From Rhipidocladum racemiflorum (Eukaryota > Streptophyta > Magnoliopsida > Poales > Poaceae): a stretch of DNA of 64,000 nt. The position numbers and the translations under genes were made by a program. This document shows, piece by piece, positions 33,217 to 45,351 of this stretch. The notes under the pieces were generated by a model. It saw only the letters and a program-made list of their open reading frames with translations. It had not been told where the DNA came from and did not search any database. The stretch spans positions 45,642,309 to 45,706,308 of the forward strand of contig CM070577.1 in NCBI GenBank assembly GCA_036346355.1, in the 5' to 3' direction. The first letter of the stretch is position 1. Every line of letters starts with the position of its first letter.

Positions 33217-33900
33217 GTGGTGATGGCCCGGCTACTTCGCTTGGCCGAGCGTTTCCCCTGGCGTGGCCTGGGCAGCGCCGGCGTCGTCCATCTCGGAGCA
33301 GGGGGCTGAGGTCAACGCGCTACCCTTCCCCTTGGAGTCAGGGAAAGGGACAGACACGCCGGCCCCGCAGCCTGAACCGGAGGCCTCAATGCCCACACTG
33401 TCGCGCTCTCCCTCTTCGGGAGCAGCGACGAACGATCGTGATAGTCTTTCTTCAAAGACTCCGACCGGCACAGATGATCTTGATGAGGCGAGCTGCAAAA
33501 GTCCGTCCGCCAGATGGTTGTCGCGTCGAGGGATATGGGTGTATCCTAACCCCTCAAAGCGACGCTTCATTCTTCTGACCTCCGCAAGGTAGGCAGCCAT
33601 GGTGGGGTCAGGGCATTGGAACTCCTTTCGCGCTTAGTTGATGACCAGCAGGGAGTCGCCTTTGACTTGGAGGCGCCGAACGCCTAAAGCCGAGGCGGTG
33701 CACAACCCTACCAGCAATCCTTCATATTCGGCGACGTTGTTGGTAGCCCTAAAGTCTAGGGCGACCACGAACTGGAGGATGTCACCGGTCGGCGAGACCA
33801 GGACAATCCCAGCCCCTGCGCCTTCTAGCCTGAAGGAGCCGTCGAAGAATAGAGTCTAGGGGGAAGGCGCAGGTTCTTCTTCAGCTTCTGGAGCAGCGGG
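33217..33900 (-). pseudogene. pol: Tat second RNase H block and spacer
   Basis: The minus strand encodes YFDGSF near 33850, NNVAEYEGLLVGL near 33740, DSLLVIN near 33645 and HIPRRDNHLADGL near 33520-33540. That order of Asp, Glu, Asp and late Asp is an RNase HI domain of the second (archaeal-like) type found after the original one in Tat elements. A Ser/Glu-rich spacer with no domain links it to integrase. A stop replaces the residue after VIN. Confidence 0.78.
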
Positions 33901-34947
33901 AGTCCATTCGGCAATGAACTCCGACAGCTTCTAACTCTTGATGGTGGTGCGGGGGGCGAACTTGAGGCAGAACTCCCCAGCTCCACCGACCACTTGGCGA
34001 CACGACCCTCAACCTCCTGGTTGTGGAGGATCTCTCGAAGAGGGTAGGCTGTGACCACCGTGATCTCCCATCCTTGGAAGTAATGTCACAACTTCCTAGA
34101 CGCCACCAGGACAGCGTACATCATCTTTTGCGCTTGTGGGTATCTGATCTCTGCTTCATGTAGCACCTTGTTTATGTAGTAGACCGGCTTCTGAATGCAT
34201 TCCCTCTCCGCCACCAGTACCGGACTCACCACAACAGGAGTAGCGGCAATGTACAGGAGCAACGGCTTGTCCTGCCCGGGGGCAACTAGTACCGGCAGGG
34301 AGGAGAGGTACTGCTTCAGGTCTTCGAATGCTCGTTGATCTTCCTTAGTCCACTCAAAGTGATTAGTTTTCTTTAGCAGCTTGAATAGGGGCAGGCTCCT
34401 CTCTCCCAGTCAGGCGATAAATCGCCCAAGGGAGGCTAGGCGGCCCGCAAGGCACTGCACCTGGTTGAGTCTAACCGGCGGCTTCATGCGTGCGATGGCC
34501 TCTATCTTGTTAGGGTTAGCCTCAATGCCGCGACGGGACACGAGGAACCCCAACAGCTTTCCGGATGGCACACCGAACACGCACTTCTCGGGGTTGAGCT
34601 TCAAGCAGATCTTCCAGAGGTTGGCGAAAGTTTCCTCCAGGTCTTCAATCATCCCTTCTCCCATCTTGACTTTCACGACCTAATCATCAACCTACACTTC
34701 AAGGTTCCGCCCTATCTGCGGGCGAAAAGAGATATGCATTGCACGTTGATAAGTAGAACTAGCATTTTTTAACCCGAAGGCCATCGTGACGTAGCAGAAG
34801 ATGCCCATGGGGGTTAAAAAAGCAGTCTTCTCCTCGTCTTCCGCCGCCATACTAATCTGATGGTACCCAAAGTACGCATCCAGAAAGCACAACAGCTCAC
34901 ACCCCACTGTCGAGTCGACGATGAGATCGATGCGCGACAAAGGGTAA
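33901..34947 (-). pseudogene. pol: Tat reverse transcriptase (C-terminal part) and first RNase H
   Basis: From 34947 downwards: YPLSRIDLIVDST, then LLCFLDAYFGYHQISM with the palm Asp, TPMGIFCYVTMAFGLKNA, and the catalytic box near 34690, which reads stop-VDD-stop where YVDDM is expected, so RT is dead. LNPEKCVFGVPSGKLLGF and AGRLASLGRF lead to an RNase H-like region (PVYYINKVLHEAE, RYPQAQKM). The RT N terminus is cut off at 34947 by Sirevirus-2. Some stops are isolated single-base changes. Confidence 0.87.
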
Positions 34948-36632
34948 TGTAGGATCGATGTATATGAATATAGCAATCAGAGGGGGGTGAATGATTGTGC
35001 AGAAGTTAAAACCAAATCTTTGATCTACTAAAAGTACACCCTAAACCAAAACCACATAATTGCCTCGTATTCGACAAAAACAGATTGACAGATGTTTGGT
35101 AAAATGTGAATTCCTGGAGATCCAACTGTCGGATCAATCTAAAATTTGGACACAAGAAACTAGATTCCAATATGAATCAAACCCAAAAACTCGATCCGAC
35201 TTACAGACCAAAAGTGATAAGCCTCGCAAGCTTTCTGTGACAGAACTTGACGAGAATTGATCTAACCAAAACTTTAAGGTTAAACACGATCTTCAAAAGA
35301 TTAATCAACTAAACTTTGAGGAACTCTATATCAATACCCTAGAGAGGTTTTGGATGGATCAAATCAAGATGAAACTCAAAGGACAAAAACCAATCTAGAA
35401 CAAGAACAAGCATGCAAACAAGAACCAAAACAGGAAACACTGTAGCAACACGGTTACTGTAGCACGCAAGGATCTAGAAGAATTGATCTTTATTTCTTTT
35501 TGTATAAAGTACTCCAAACAAAAGAGTACAACCCTAAAACCTGCCCAAGACTTTATGCATAAACAGGAGGCGCCTCCCTCTATTTATAAAGAGCAAACAC
35601 AAAGAGTCCTGAATACAATTCCTACTACTAATCCTAGAAGGAGTCTCACTCCTAATCCTAAAAGGAGTCTTTATTCAACACAACTCCACTTGGCCCAACC
35701 TGGCCAAATACAGCTCCTGCACGCATATGGCAACCCAGCCATACTCACGGGACTAACAACTCTGCCTGCGTACGGCCACCATGCCATACTCACGTGACTA
35801 ACCATTCTTCATGTGCACTGTCCTCTAGCCCGAACGTCCCGCATGACATCCTTGACCACCAAGACCTCGATTCCTCCCTGAATCTAGTCTCGAACCTTAG
35901 TTCCTCCATGAACCTAGTTCTGGTCCCGTCATCGACCATGTTCGCCCTCGAGCAACACCTGCACATGAACAAACCACAAAACGATTCCGAGCACAAGTCC
36001 GCGACTTGACTCAACATTAGTCCATGCAAATACTCACACGAGCATTGCATAAGTTCAAAACATGCATTATGAAATTTAAATAAATTTCATAACCACAGAT
36101 CAATCACCAAACAATTTTCAAAATCACAAAAATCAACCTCGAGCAAAAAAACCATTCATGCTGGACCAAACATCGGTCCGACGTAGCTCACGATGAACCA
36201 AATATTTGGTCCAGCGTACATGCGAAAGTGTCAGTTCAATTCAGAGAAAACATGTTCAAAAACACGTTCACGACGGACCAAACTTTTTGGTCCGGCGTAC
36301 ATTCAAAGACAATGCTCAAGAATGCGTTCACGATGGACCAAAACTTTGGTCCGGCGTAGATGCGAAATCAGGCCTCAAAATGTCGTTCACGACGGACCAA
36401 AAGTTTGGTCTGGAGTGCATGTAAAAAACGGGCTTCAAAAGCTCATTCACGGCAGACTAAAGTTTAGTCCGGCGCAATGGTCCGGCGTAAGAGTGAAAAC
36501 TTACTGTTTCTTGGAATTTTGGTCCGGCGCAAACAAGCCATTTTCTGTTTCTTGAAAACTAGGTCAAACACATGCACATGCACACTTTACAAATTCAATT
36601 CTTAAGCCAATTTTTCAGCACATGATTTCACA
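34948..36632 (-). repeat. 3' LTR of Sirevirus-2 (1685 bp)
   Basis: Plus-strand ends TGTAGGATCG and GATTTCACA, both shared with the Sirevirus-1 LTR. The 34948 end is also shared with the 5' LTR at 50534, which repeats the first 385 bp closely. A minus-strand TATA-like TTTATAAATA lies at about 35580-35590. It is uninterrupted, and so serves as the empty-site reference for the MITE and solo LTR in Sirevirus-1. Confidence 0.9.
36155..36545 (-). repeat. Palindrome cluster in Sirevirus-2 LTR
   Basis: Repeated GACGGACCAAA / TTTGGTCCGGCGTA inverted units at roughly 36165-36190, 36190-36215, 36268-36300, 36328-36358, 36388-36420 and 36447-36490. Same positions in the LTR as in Sirevirus-1, but individual sequences have drifted. 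Confidence 0.82.
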
Positions 36633-36694
36633 ATCTCCCCCTTGATGAAAACATTGGCAATACCACTTAGAATTGAACATTTGGCATTTACATC
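36633..36694 (-). other. Sirevirus-2 PPT and LTR-proximal interior
   Basis: The minus strand reads CATCAAGGGGGAGAT directly before the LTR, a canonical Sirevirus PPT. The remaining bases match the Sirevirus-1 sequence just before its LTR (13515-13545). LARD-2 follows at 36695 and the Sirevirus interior resumes at 45352. Confidence 0.85.
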
Positions 36695-38978
36695 TGTGAC
36701 ACTACGGTATGGTGTGACATTATAGAATGTGAAATTAGAGAATAAAACCTTTCGGCTTGAGGTTTACTCGCGTTTTTGGGCCTTTCGAAGTGTTGTGACA
36801 CCACGGAGTGTCGTAACCTTATTTAACGCGCATGATAAGGTCAAAAACTTTATGAGATGTGGAAATGAGGTAAAAAAAACCATAGGATTTGGAGGTTTAT
36901 AGCGTTTCCGGGCCGTTTCCGGGGTTTTGGGCCTTTCCGGGGGATTTTGGGCCTTAAAGGGGGGGGGTTGTGGGCTTTGGTGGGATGGAGTAGGAATCCA
37001 TTTAGGATTAGGAGAGGGGCTTAGGGCTGGTAAAAGGGGGTGCCCCTGCTCCTTGGTGCGCCCACCCTAGCTCCTCCTTGCGCCCCACCTCTTTCCCCCC
37101 CATTGCCTAGCCGCCCCTCCCCTCCCCTTGTGCCGTGCGCCCCTTGCCCTCTCCACCTCTTCACCTATCCTCCACCCCCCTTGCTGCCCTAGGGTGGCCT
37201 CCCCACCCCTGCATCCTCGTGGATCCGTCCGAGGAGCGAGGATCGAGGAGCGAGGAGCGAGGAGCGAGGAGATCTATTGGAGTTTTTCATGCGTCGGGCA
37301 AAGGTATGGCCATGGGGTTCCTTGGGGTTGATCTAGGTACTATTATAAGGGTGTTTATCAAGTTTTTAGATGATTTGGTGTTACTGGAATCAAGTAGATT
37401 GGATTAGATCTAGATGTTGCCACGTTTCTGTTTTGGGACAGCATGAGCAGTCGACCTAGGGTTCACGTTTTCGCCATTTTAGAATCCGAATCTTGTCGTA
37501 CGGATGTCGAAGAAGTTGTAGATAATTTCATTATCTTTCCGTAGATATAAAGAAATTTAAATTCCGCCCAGCCGTTTGAAAGTTATGACTGTTTTACCGA
37601 GCGTGTTAAAATCTGTGATGCGATTGGAACAGATCACGATAATCTGTAGATTAAACAACTTTAGGTCCGAATTAGTCTTTCCTTATACCTAGAGAAAGTT
37701 GGGAAATTTCCTAAGCTACGCGAGGATGTACTCGTTTAATTGTTTAGGAGTCCCAGAACTCAAGTTATGCCTTTTGGAAGGCTGCTGTCCCGACGGGACA
37801 GAACCGCTGTTTTCGGGTTTTGCGAGTAGTTGGCATTATCGGGGTAGATGAGGGTTTGCGTACTGTTTTGTGGTCATGATTGTGAGTGTGTGATACCTAT
37901 GTGCAGGTGGTGTGACTCCGGGAGTGCCTTCTACTTCCCGCCAATCCGTTGCCCGTGGTTGAGGCAAGTGTGTTGTGATGGATATCGAGTTGTAGGTTGC
38001 TTGTTGAGAATAGATGGAATTGACTACATGATATATGTCCACTTGCCATGCTTTAATGATTGCCCATGATATGATGAGCATGTTTATTATGTTATGATGC
38101 CATGTGTTAATATGTGAGTTAAATATGATGTTGGCATAATTGCATACATGACATGTTACATGGCCCGGGCGGTGAGAAAGTCATATCTAATCCGGGAAGG
38201 TCGGTGAGAAAGATATGACTAATCTGGAGAGCCAATGAGTAAGTCCTACATCGTGATTCCATTCACCGCGGTGAACGGAAGCGAGGAGTAGGCACCCTCC
38301 ATCTTCGGGATGGAAGGGGGGAGAGGGTGCACACCGATGGGTGTGTACTCAACCATACCGGTATGAGTTTCCAAGGAGACATGAGCATTGCATTACATTG
38401 CATACATAATGATGATGATATTGTTATGTGTTCATGAATGAGATGATATACATGATGGGAGATGTTATTGCCATGATATTGTTCTTGTTGTCCATTGCAC
38501 TATGATTGCTGAGTTTCGAACTCACGCTTGTGTTTTCTTGTTATTTTAGGTACCATGAAAACGGCATGCGGGGAAGGGAGATAGTCACACGCCCACACGT
38601 AGCTTCACCATATTGATTCCACAAGTCATTCTATTAGTTTGATAATAAATTGCGTGTGATGATCATTGATTTAAGGCTTATCTTTGCTTCATGAGAGTTT
38701 TATTGTTCGTTTGACACTTGGAGACATTAAGTGCTTGATAATAGTCTTATATTGTCATTAAGACTCTAATTATTGCTGTTTTAGATGTCTCTCATATTGC
38801 CTTATATTGCTATACTGTTGTTGCTCCTTCACTTCATGTTAAAACAAAGGAGATGTTGCCGAAATCTCAGTTTTTAGTATATGCGCCTTTGCTGGAATTT
38901 TATGTTAAATGTGGTGTTTAGATGTTGTTTAGCTTATGTTTGGTAGTATTCAGGCATATTAAATGCCGGGGTGTTACA
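36695..38978 (+). repeat. 5' LTR of LARD-2
   Basis: Starts TGTGACACTACGG and ends CCGGGGTGTTACA. Contains a pyrimidine-rich block (about 37020-37200), a GAGCGAG short tandem repeat (37228-37271), a covarying inverted repeat (AGTCATATCT at 38179-38188, AGATATGACT at 38211-38220) and a hairpin with GCACCCT / AGGGTGC arms (38292-38330). A splice-acceptor-like T-rich stretch ending TTTTAG precedes GTACCATG near 38551. Confidence 0.93.
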
Positions 38979-38994
38979 GTTGGTATCAGAGCGG
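38979..38994 (+). promoter_or_regulatory. Primer-binding site of LARD-2 (tRNA-iMet type)
   Basis: GTTGGTATCAGAGCGG begins one base after the LTR; the TGGTATCAGAGC core is complementary to initiator tRNA-Met. LARD-3 has GTTGGTATCAGAGCC at 53031-53045. Confidence 0.92.
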
Positions 38995-41900
38995 GCTGTA
39001 GGTCCTTGGAATGCATATTTTTAGTGTCATGCTATATGGTATAACTAAAATATGATGTGGAATAACTTAGAAACATGGCTTAGGTCTTACCTAAAATTTT
39101 GTCATAGGATAGCAACATTAAAACTTGCATAAGTGGTATAACTAATCTAAAATTTGACACACAATGGATGCACAGTAGGGAAGGGTATGGGAATCGTTTC
39201 TTTACGCTTAAATGTTGTATTTAAGCTTTGATGTTGAATGCTTTATTTGTTAATGCATGTTGCTATGTCTATGACATAGATGATTGAATTGTTCTTGTTG
39301 TTGTGATAAAGTGGGTTGTGGTGCCGAAGGGTTTCGGCCACCTCTCTTATTTCATAGTAAGGGTGAGGTTTGACGGTGTGGCCGGTTAGCGCCACCACCG
39401 AAGAACTATTAACCCCTGTAGGAGAAGAGTGCTTACCCTTTTACGTCAGAATCGGGTAGTTGACTGGAGTCAAATAGAAAAGTTTGGTGGTGGATTCCTT
39501 CGGATGTTCTTTATCGTTCTGTGGTCGGTCTTGGTTGGTTTTCTTGGTTTTAGTTGATGGAAACCAAAAGAAAAGTGTTTGGTATTGGATTTTCGCGGAT
39601 TGTTCCGTATGCGGTGTGTGGTTTGTCTTCCTTGGTTGAAGACGAAGAAGAGGAGTCTAGTGTTGCGCTTCTTTTGGGCGCCTTTCCAGTTTTAATGCTT
39701 AGTTTGTTGATTTCTTTATGGGGAATAAGCATTCAAATTTATTCATGTGTTTGTCTTTCTCCGAGGTTAAATGAGTTATTGTGGAGTTATGCCAGACCTG
39801 GCTGTCAGGGCTGAAGTTCTGTGGCTTTGTAGGAGTAAGTGGTGTTTGATTTCGTTATTTTGCTGGTTTAAGAAAATCATCTTTGAAGAACCCCTCCTGT
39901 TTCGTGAAAGTTTGGAGTTAAGGTTTATTTGCAAAGGTTTATTTGATCGGTTGGTTCCCTCCTGTGGGAGTCTTTGAGATTTAAAAAAAAAGTGTTTTGG
40001 AGAATTCCTTTGCATGACCAAGTTTGGGTTTGTCTCAATGCAATTTTGAGAGTCAAGTTTCCTTACGAATTTGGGATGAGTTTTAAAACTAAAATGCTGC
40101 AAACAAAGTAAGTAGTCTTTTGACTGAAATCGTTTGTCCCTAGTAAGAATTGATGTTTAGCATGTTATGTAGTAGGTAACAATGTGGTTTATGGATTGAT
40201 GTGTTGCTAAGTTAAATTTTGAGTTGAATCAATTCAATGTGATTAATATCTCTAGCTTGAGAATAAATAGACTACTAGTGTTGTAGTTTACTCTTAGCGA
40301 GAATGATTAAATGTGTTAATGTACATGCTTAGAATCTGTTGCTTTGTTATAAAAGTGCTTATGACCCCCGATAATGTTTAAAAGTTTTAAACCACGATGC
40401 CTAGTTAAAACATTAAGATGATGTAGATCATTGTTACAAGTTAAAGAACTTTGCTGGTTGTTTAAAGATGTTCTAATCTAATGGAGTAATAGAGGAATTT
40501 AATCGTGTTGCCTAGTGACTTTAATTTGGAAGTTGGTTAGAGTTGCTATTTACGTTGTTGCAAACTACTAGTATATTTGGAAGTATGCAGTTGTGTCCCT
40601 TCAATGCTAGTATTGATATCAATTGAGAAGACATAAGACTTATTGTTAATGATGTTGTTAGGGGCAGTGTTAATGCTAGTATTCAATTTGTTTTAAATAG
40701 TTGGAGTATGTTGTGTGGTGGTAATTTGGTTATCACCTATGTATAGGGTAGCTAAAAGTGATGTTGTTGGTTAAAATAGAGGAAAATTTTAACATGTTGC
40801 GATGGAGTGAGCTTTGGATAATTAACATGATGTACAATTTCATCCTTAATGAATGAATGTCGTAGAATCATATTTACGAACCTTGTCTTGTGGAGATAAT
40901 ATTTACATGTTGAAGTCGCTTGTTGACTGAATAAGTTTCGTTTGTCGAGACGTTTACATATAGGTGGTATGAAAGTTATTGGTTGGTCACGCTGGAAGTT
41001 TTGTTGGAGCACTTGTTTCAAATCTAGAATTTGATGTTTTTTTGTTATGTTGGTCAATGGGGATCTTGTTGACTTAGTCTTCGTGGGATGTCTTTTCGTA
41101 AGCATCATAAACCTTATTTATAAGTATTAGGGAAGATAATAAGAGAAAGAATTTGTTGTGAAGCTTTTGGTTGTATTGTGTTGGGGCTCCTCAGGCAGTA
41201 GATAGTAATTATTGAAGTCTTTTAATGGAAAGCGTAGTGGAGTACTAGAGATGGTTCTTTTTATGCTGAGCTTGTGTTTAAAAGCTTTTGGACTGGTTTG
41301 GTTGTTTGCCATTTTGGTTGAAGGGTTTTCGGTTAAGGTGTTCCTTATGCTGTGTTTCAAAGTTTCCCTAAAACTCGTAGAAATTGGTGCAAATATTTGG
41401 TTTTGACTAATTTGTTTAGTCGGTGCTATGAGTATGGATTTACACCCCAAAAGTTTTTGAGTGGATCGCGCTCCTTCGCGTCTACACTGAATTATCTTTG
41501 GAATAAATTTTAAAAGGAAGCAGATGGTCATAAAGGGTTGTGTTGGAATCTTTTGAGTTAAGCCCTTGATGTGTAACTCTGTTTGGCTAGAGTTGGAGTC
41601 ATTTGGAAAATATGTCTGGTGTGCGGATGTTTCACAAGTCTGGTTTTTTATGAATGTTTCATAAGTGAATTTGGTTAGTGAGGAGTTTTCTTTTTGGATT
41701 GAGTTTCCCTTTCTTTTGATAAAATTTATGGCGGTTGTGTGTGCAGATATTTGACTTTGTAGTCGATGTTCTGTTCCCAAGGGTTGAGTTTGTTTTTGCG
41801 AGGTGTTGCAAAGTTAGTTTTAAATGGATGATGGGTTTTCACACGATGTGGTGTTTTGTTGTTAACGATGTTGCCGTCATAGTCTATATGATTTAGCGCA

Positions 41901-43063
41901 ACTGTCAGTGTTATGTGTATTTCAATCGTGCGATACCGAGGAAGAAGTCTTTCGGTGAATGACTTTTTGGTATTGTTGTTATATGATGAATGAATGGTGA
42001 AAAGTAAACAAGACATCGTGTATAGGTATTAAATGATAAAAGAGTCGTTGAGCCAGGTCGGTGAGAAAGTCATATATGGAGATATGACTATTCCGGAGTG
42101 CTCTTGAAGAATGTGCATTCATGTCATGAAACGAGATTTCCCTTGCTTTCTAGTATGAAAAGAAACAATGAAGAATTTCTGGTGTTGGTTGTGGAGAAGG
42201 GATTTGGGTTTCCTTTGAGTTTTGGCTTAGGAAATTAAAATGAATACTCTCTGGTTGTTGTCGAATCCTTTCCAAAGTGGTTGTTAACGCTTTGGGTTTG
42301 AGTTGTCGTGTCTACACTTGGGCTTGATAGCTAAGTGTTTTTGTGTGAGGGTGAGACCCTCTTAAGAAAGGAACCAATTGTGGTTTAGTAAGGTTTTTCG
42401 ATCCTAGCTTGGGGCTAGGTGTCGAACCTTAGTGGAATAAGGGTGGTTTGTGATGGAGGTTGATGATGTATGGGTTTAACCATTATTAAGAGTAGCGATG
42501 GGTGGAAGTGAAGTTGACGGTAGTTCGGTGATATTTGTCCTGCCATGAGCAATTGTCGTCACTAGTTGTTCTTGGATTTGAGTTTTGTCTGGGAAAGGAT
42601 GGAATAAAATGTTAGTATGATCGTGTATCGGAAGGGCAAGTGTGCCTTAATGAGTTTTCCCCTCGATGGAAATTTTCGGGAATGTAGAAAGGTCGTTAAA
42701 GGAATTGTGACTTCCTTTGATTATGTCATGTTGAGTTTAATGGAGTATTGTAGTCAAGTTGGTTGTGATAGAAGCATGAAGTGTTTGTCGTGAGGATTCG
42801 AGCGTTTTGGGTTGATGGAGCCCTTTGTGGTTGAAACGCAAATTCTGTTTGGGAATGGAAGTGAAGGTCGACCTGTGAGAGGTTGCCCTTAGTTGAGCTA
42901 GATCTTTACTTTTCTCGCCAAGTGTTGGTTTTAAGAACTCGCTTGTCGTTTGTTCTGTTTTGAGGTTTCGTGCGGTTGTTTTGTGCTGCAAAGAAGTCTT
43001 TTGTCCCTTGGGGATTTTGTTGTTGTTTTATTGGCGTCCTTCGGATTCGAGGTCGAATCCTGT
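38995..43063 (+). other. LARD-2 interior, non-coding
   Basis: About 4 kb, TG-rich on the plus strand, without a recognisable domain. The longest open frame is on the minus strand (41127-41780) and is a by-product of composition. The interior aligns with LARD-3 (53031-55624) and, more weakly, with LARD-1. Local structures include an inverted repeat GGTGCCGAA/TTCGGCCACC near 39320-39344 and an 8-bp stem AGTCATAT/ATATGACT at 42068-42089 that echoes the LTR inverted repeat. Confidence 0.8.
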
Positions 43064-43078
43064 TGAAGGGGGCAAGAA
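43064..43078 (+). promoter_or_regulatory. Polypurine tract of LARD-2
   Basis: GAAGGGGGCAAGAA lies directly before the 3' LTR TG at 43079. One C interrupts the purines, as in the related GGGGGCAAGAATGTGAC contexts of grass Gypsy elements. Confidence 0.82.
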
Positions 43079-45351
43079 TGTGACACTACGGTATGGTGTG
43101 ACATTATAGAATGTGAAATTAGAGAATAAAACCTTTCGGCTTGAGGTTTACTCGCGTTTTTGGGCCTTTCGAAGTGTTGTGACACCACAGAGTGTCGTAA
43201 CATTATTTAACGCGCATGATAAGGTCAAAAACTTTATGAGATATGGAAATAAGGTTAAAACCATAGGATTTGGAGGTTTATAGCGTTTCCGGGCCGTTTC
43301 CGGGGTTTTGGGCCTTTCCGGGGGATTTTGGGCCTTAAAGGGGGGGGGGTTGTGGGCTTTGGTGGGATGGAGTAGGAATCCATTTAGGATTAGGATAGGG
43401 TCTTAGGGCTGGTAAAAGGGAGTGCCCCTGCCCCTTCGTGCGCCCACCCTAGCTCCTCCTTGCGCCCCACCTCTTTCCCCCCCCCATTGCCTAGCCGCCC
43501 CTCCCCTCCCCTTGTGCCGTGCTCCCCTTGCCCTCTCCACCTCTCCACCTCTCCTCCACCCCCCCCTTGCTGCCCTAGGGTGGCCTCCCCACCCCTGCAT
43601 CCTCGTGGATCCGTCCGAGGATCGAGGAGCGAGGAGCGAGGAGATCTATTGGAGTTTTTAGTGCGTCGGGCAAATGTATGGCCATGGGGTTCCTTGGGGT
43701 TGATATAGGTACTGTTCTAAGGGTGTTTATCAAGTTTTTAGATGATTTGGTGTTGCTGGAATCAAGTAGATTGGATTAGATCTAGATGTTGCCACGTTTC
43801 TGTTTTGGGACAGCATGAGTAGTCAACCTAGGGTTCACGTTTTCGCAAATTTAGATTCCGAATCTTGTCGTACGGATGTTGAAGAAGTTGTAGATAATTT
43901 GATTATCTTTCCGTAGATATAAAGAAAGTTAAATTCCGCCTAGCTGTTTGAAAGTTATGACTGTTTTACCGAGCGTGTTAAAATCTGTGACGCGATTGGA
44001 ACAGATCACGGTAATCTGTAGATTAAAAAACTTTAGAGTCCGAATCAGTCTTTCCTTATACCTAGAGAAAGTTGGGAAATTTCCTAAGCTACCTGAGGAT
44101 GTACTCGTTTAATTGTTTCGGAGTCCCAGAACTCAAGTTATGCCTTTTGGAAGGCTGCTGTCCCGACGGGACAGAACCGCTATTTTCGGGTTTTGCGAGT
44201 AGTTGGCATTGTCGGGGTAGATGAGGGTTTGCGTACTGTTTTGTGGTCATGATTGTGAGTGTGTGATACCTATGTGCAGGTGGTGTGACTCCGGTAGTGC
44301 CTTCTACTTCCCGCCAATCCGTTGCCCATGGTTGAGGCAAGTGTGTTGTGATGGATATCGAGTTGTAGGTTGCTTATTGAGAATAGATGGAATTGACTAC
44401 ATGATATATGTCCACTTGCCATGCTTTAATGATTGCCCATGATATGATGAGCATGTTTATTATGTTATGATGCCATGTGTTAATATGTGAGTTAAATATG
44501 ATGTTGGCATAATTGCATACATGACATGTTACATGGCCCGGGCGGTGAGAAAGTCATATCTAATCCGGGAAGGTCGGTGAGAAAGATATGACTAATCCGG
44601 AGAGCCAATGAGTAAGTCCTACATCGTGATTCCATTCACCGCGGTGAACGGAAGCGAGGAGTAGGCACCCTCCATCTTCGGGATGGAAGGGGGGAGAGGG
44701 TGCACACCGACGGGTGTGTACTCAACCATACCGGTATGAGTTTCCAAGGAGACATGAGCATTGCATTACATTGCATACATCATGATGATGATATTGTTAA
44801 GTGTTCATGAATGAGATGATATACTTGATGGGAGATGTTATTGCCATGATATTGTTCTTGTTGTCCATTGCAATATGCTTGCTGAGTTTCGAACTCACGC
44901 TTGTGTTTTCTTGTTATTTTATGTACCATGAAAACGGCATGCGGGGAATGGAGATAGTCACACGCCCACACGTAGCTTCACCATATTGATTCCACAAGTC
45001 ATTCTATTAGTTTGATAATAAATTGCGTGTGATGATCATTGATTTAAGGCTTAGCTTTGCTTCATGAGAGTTTTATTGTTCGTTTGACACTTGGAGACAT
45101 TAAGTGCTTGATAATAGTCTTATATTGTCGTTAAGACTCTAATTATTGCTGTTTTAGATGTCTCTCATATTGCCTTATATTGCTATACTGTTGTTGCTCC
45201 TTCACTTCATGTTAAAACAAAGGAGATGCTGCCAAAATATCGGTTTTTAGCATATGCGCCTTTGCTGGAATTTTATGTTAAATGTGGTGTTTAGATGTTG
45301 TTTAGCTTATGTTTGGTAGCATTCAGGCATATTAAATGCCGGGGTGTTACA
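43079..45351 (+). repeat. 3' LTR of LARD-2
   Basis: Pairs with 36695-38978. Contains the same inverted repeat (44552-44561 / 44584-44593) and GCACCCT hairpin (44665-44703). Ends GGGTGTTACA at 45351 followed by the target duplication ATATC and Sirevirus-2 interior. Confidence 0.93.

Larger units (their letters stand above)
28786..34947 (-). mobile_element. Tat-like Ty3/Gypsy element with antisense extra ORF
   Basis: Minus-strand pol (RT, RNase H, a second late RNase H-like block, integrase, no chromodomain) followed by a long 3' region with an opposite-strand coding-like block, then a 3' LTR. This layout is described for plant Tat lineages (Retand, RIRE2, Grande-like), some of which carry an additional ORF between integrase and the 3' LTR. 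The RT is cut at 34947 by Sirevirus-2, so gag, protease and the 5' LTR should lie beyond the right window edge. GTGGT (28781-28785) is the putative target site on this side. Confidence 0.85.
36695..45351 (+). mobile_element. LARD-2: complete non-coding LTR retrotransposon, 8.66 kb
   Basis: Two LTRs of 2284 and 2273 bp (36695-38978 and 43079-45351), a tRNA-Met primer site next to the left one, a purine tract next to the right one, and a 4.1-kb interior with no recognisable gag or pol. Flanks ACATC (36690-36694) and ATATC (45352-45356) are a target duplication with one difference. This is the structure of a large retrotransposon derivative, mobilised in trans by an autonomous relative. The LTR end GGTGTTACA and primer site suggest a Ty3/Gypsy helper, by inference only. 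LTRs differ by roughly 2% in the stretches I compared by eye. Confidence 0.9.

Noticed and set aside
38979..38994. TGGTATCAGAGC strings as possible tRNA gene fragments
   Set aside because: They occur exactly at LTR inner edges and lack any tRNA cloverleaf; they are primer-binding sites.
41352..41515. Plus-strand frame (FPKTRRNWCKYLV-like) shared by LARD-2 and LARD-3, considered as a residual gene
   Set aside because: Nearly all differences between the copies fall on first codon positions and change the residue, the opposite of coding constraint.
41127..41780. 217-codon open frame on the minus strand of the LARD-2 interior, partly shared with 55337-55672
   Set aside because: The shared part is explained by overall nucleotide identity of LARD-2 and LARD-3; the frame is broken in LARD-3 and has no recognisable domain.
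41726..42016. Minus-strand frame in the LARD-2 interior considered for env-like content
   Set aside because: No signal peptide or membrane segment pattern and no counterpart in LARD-1.
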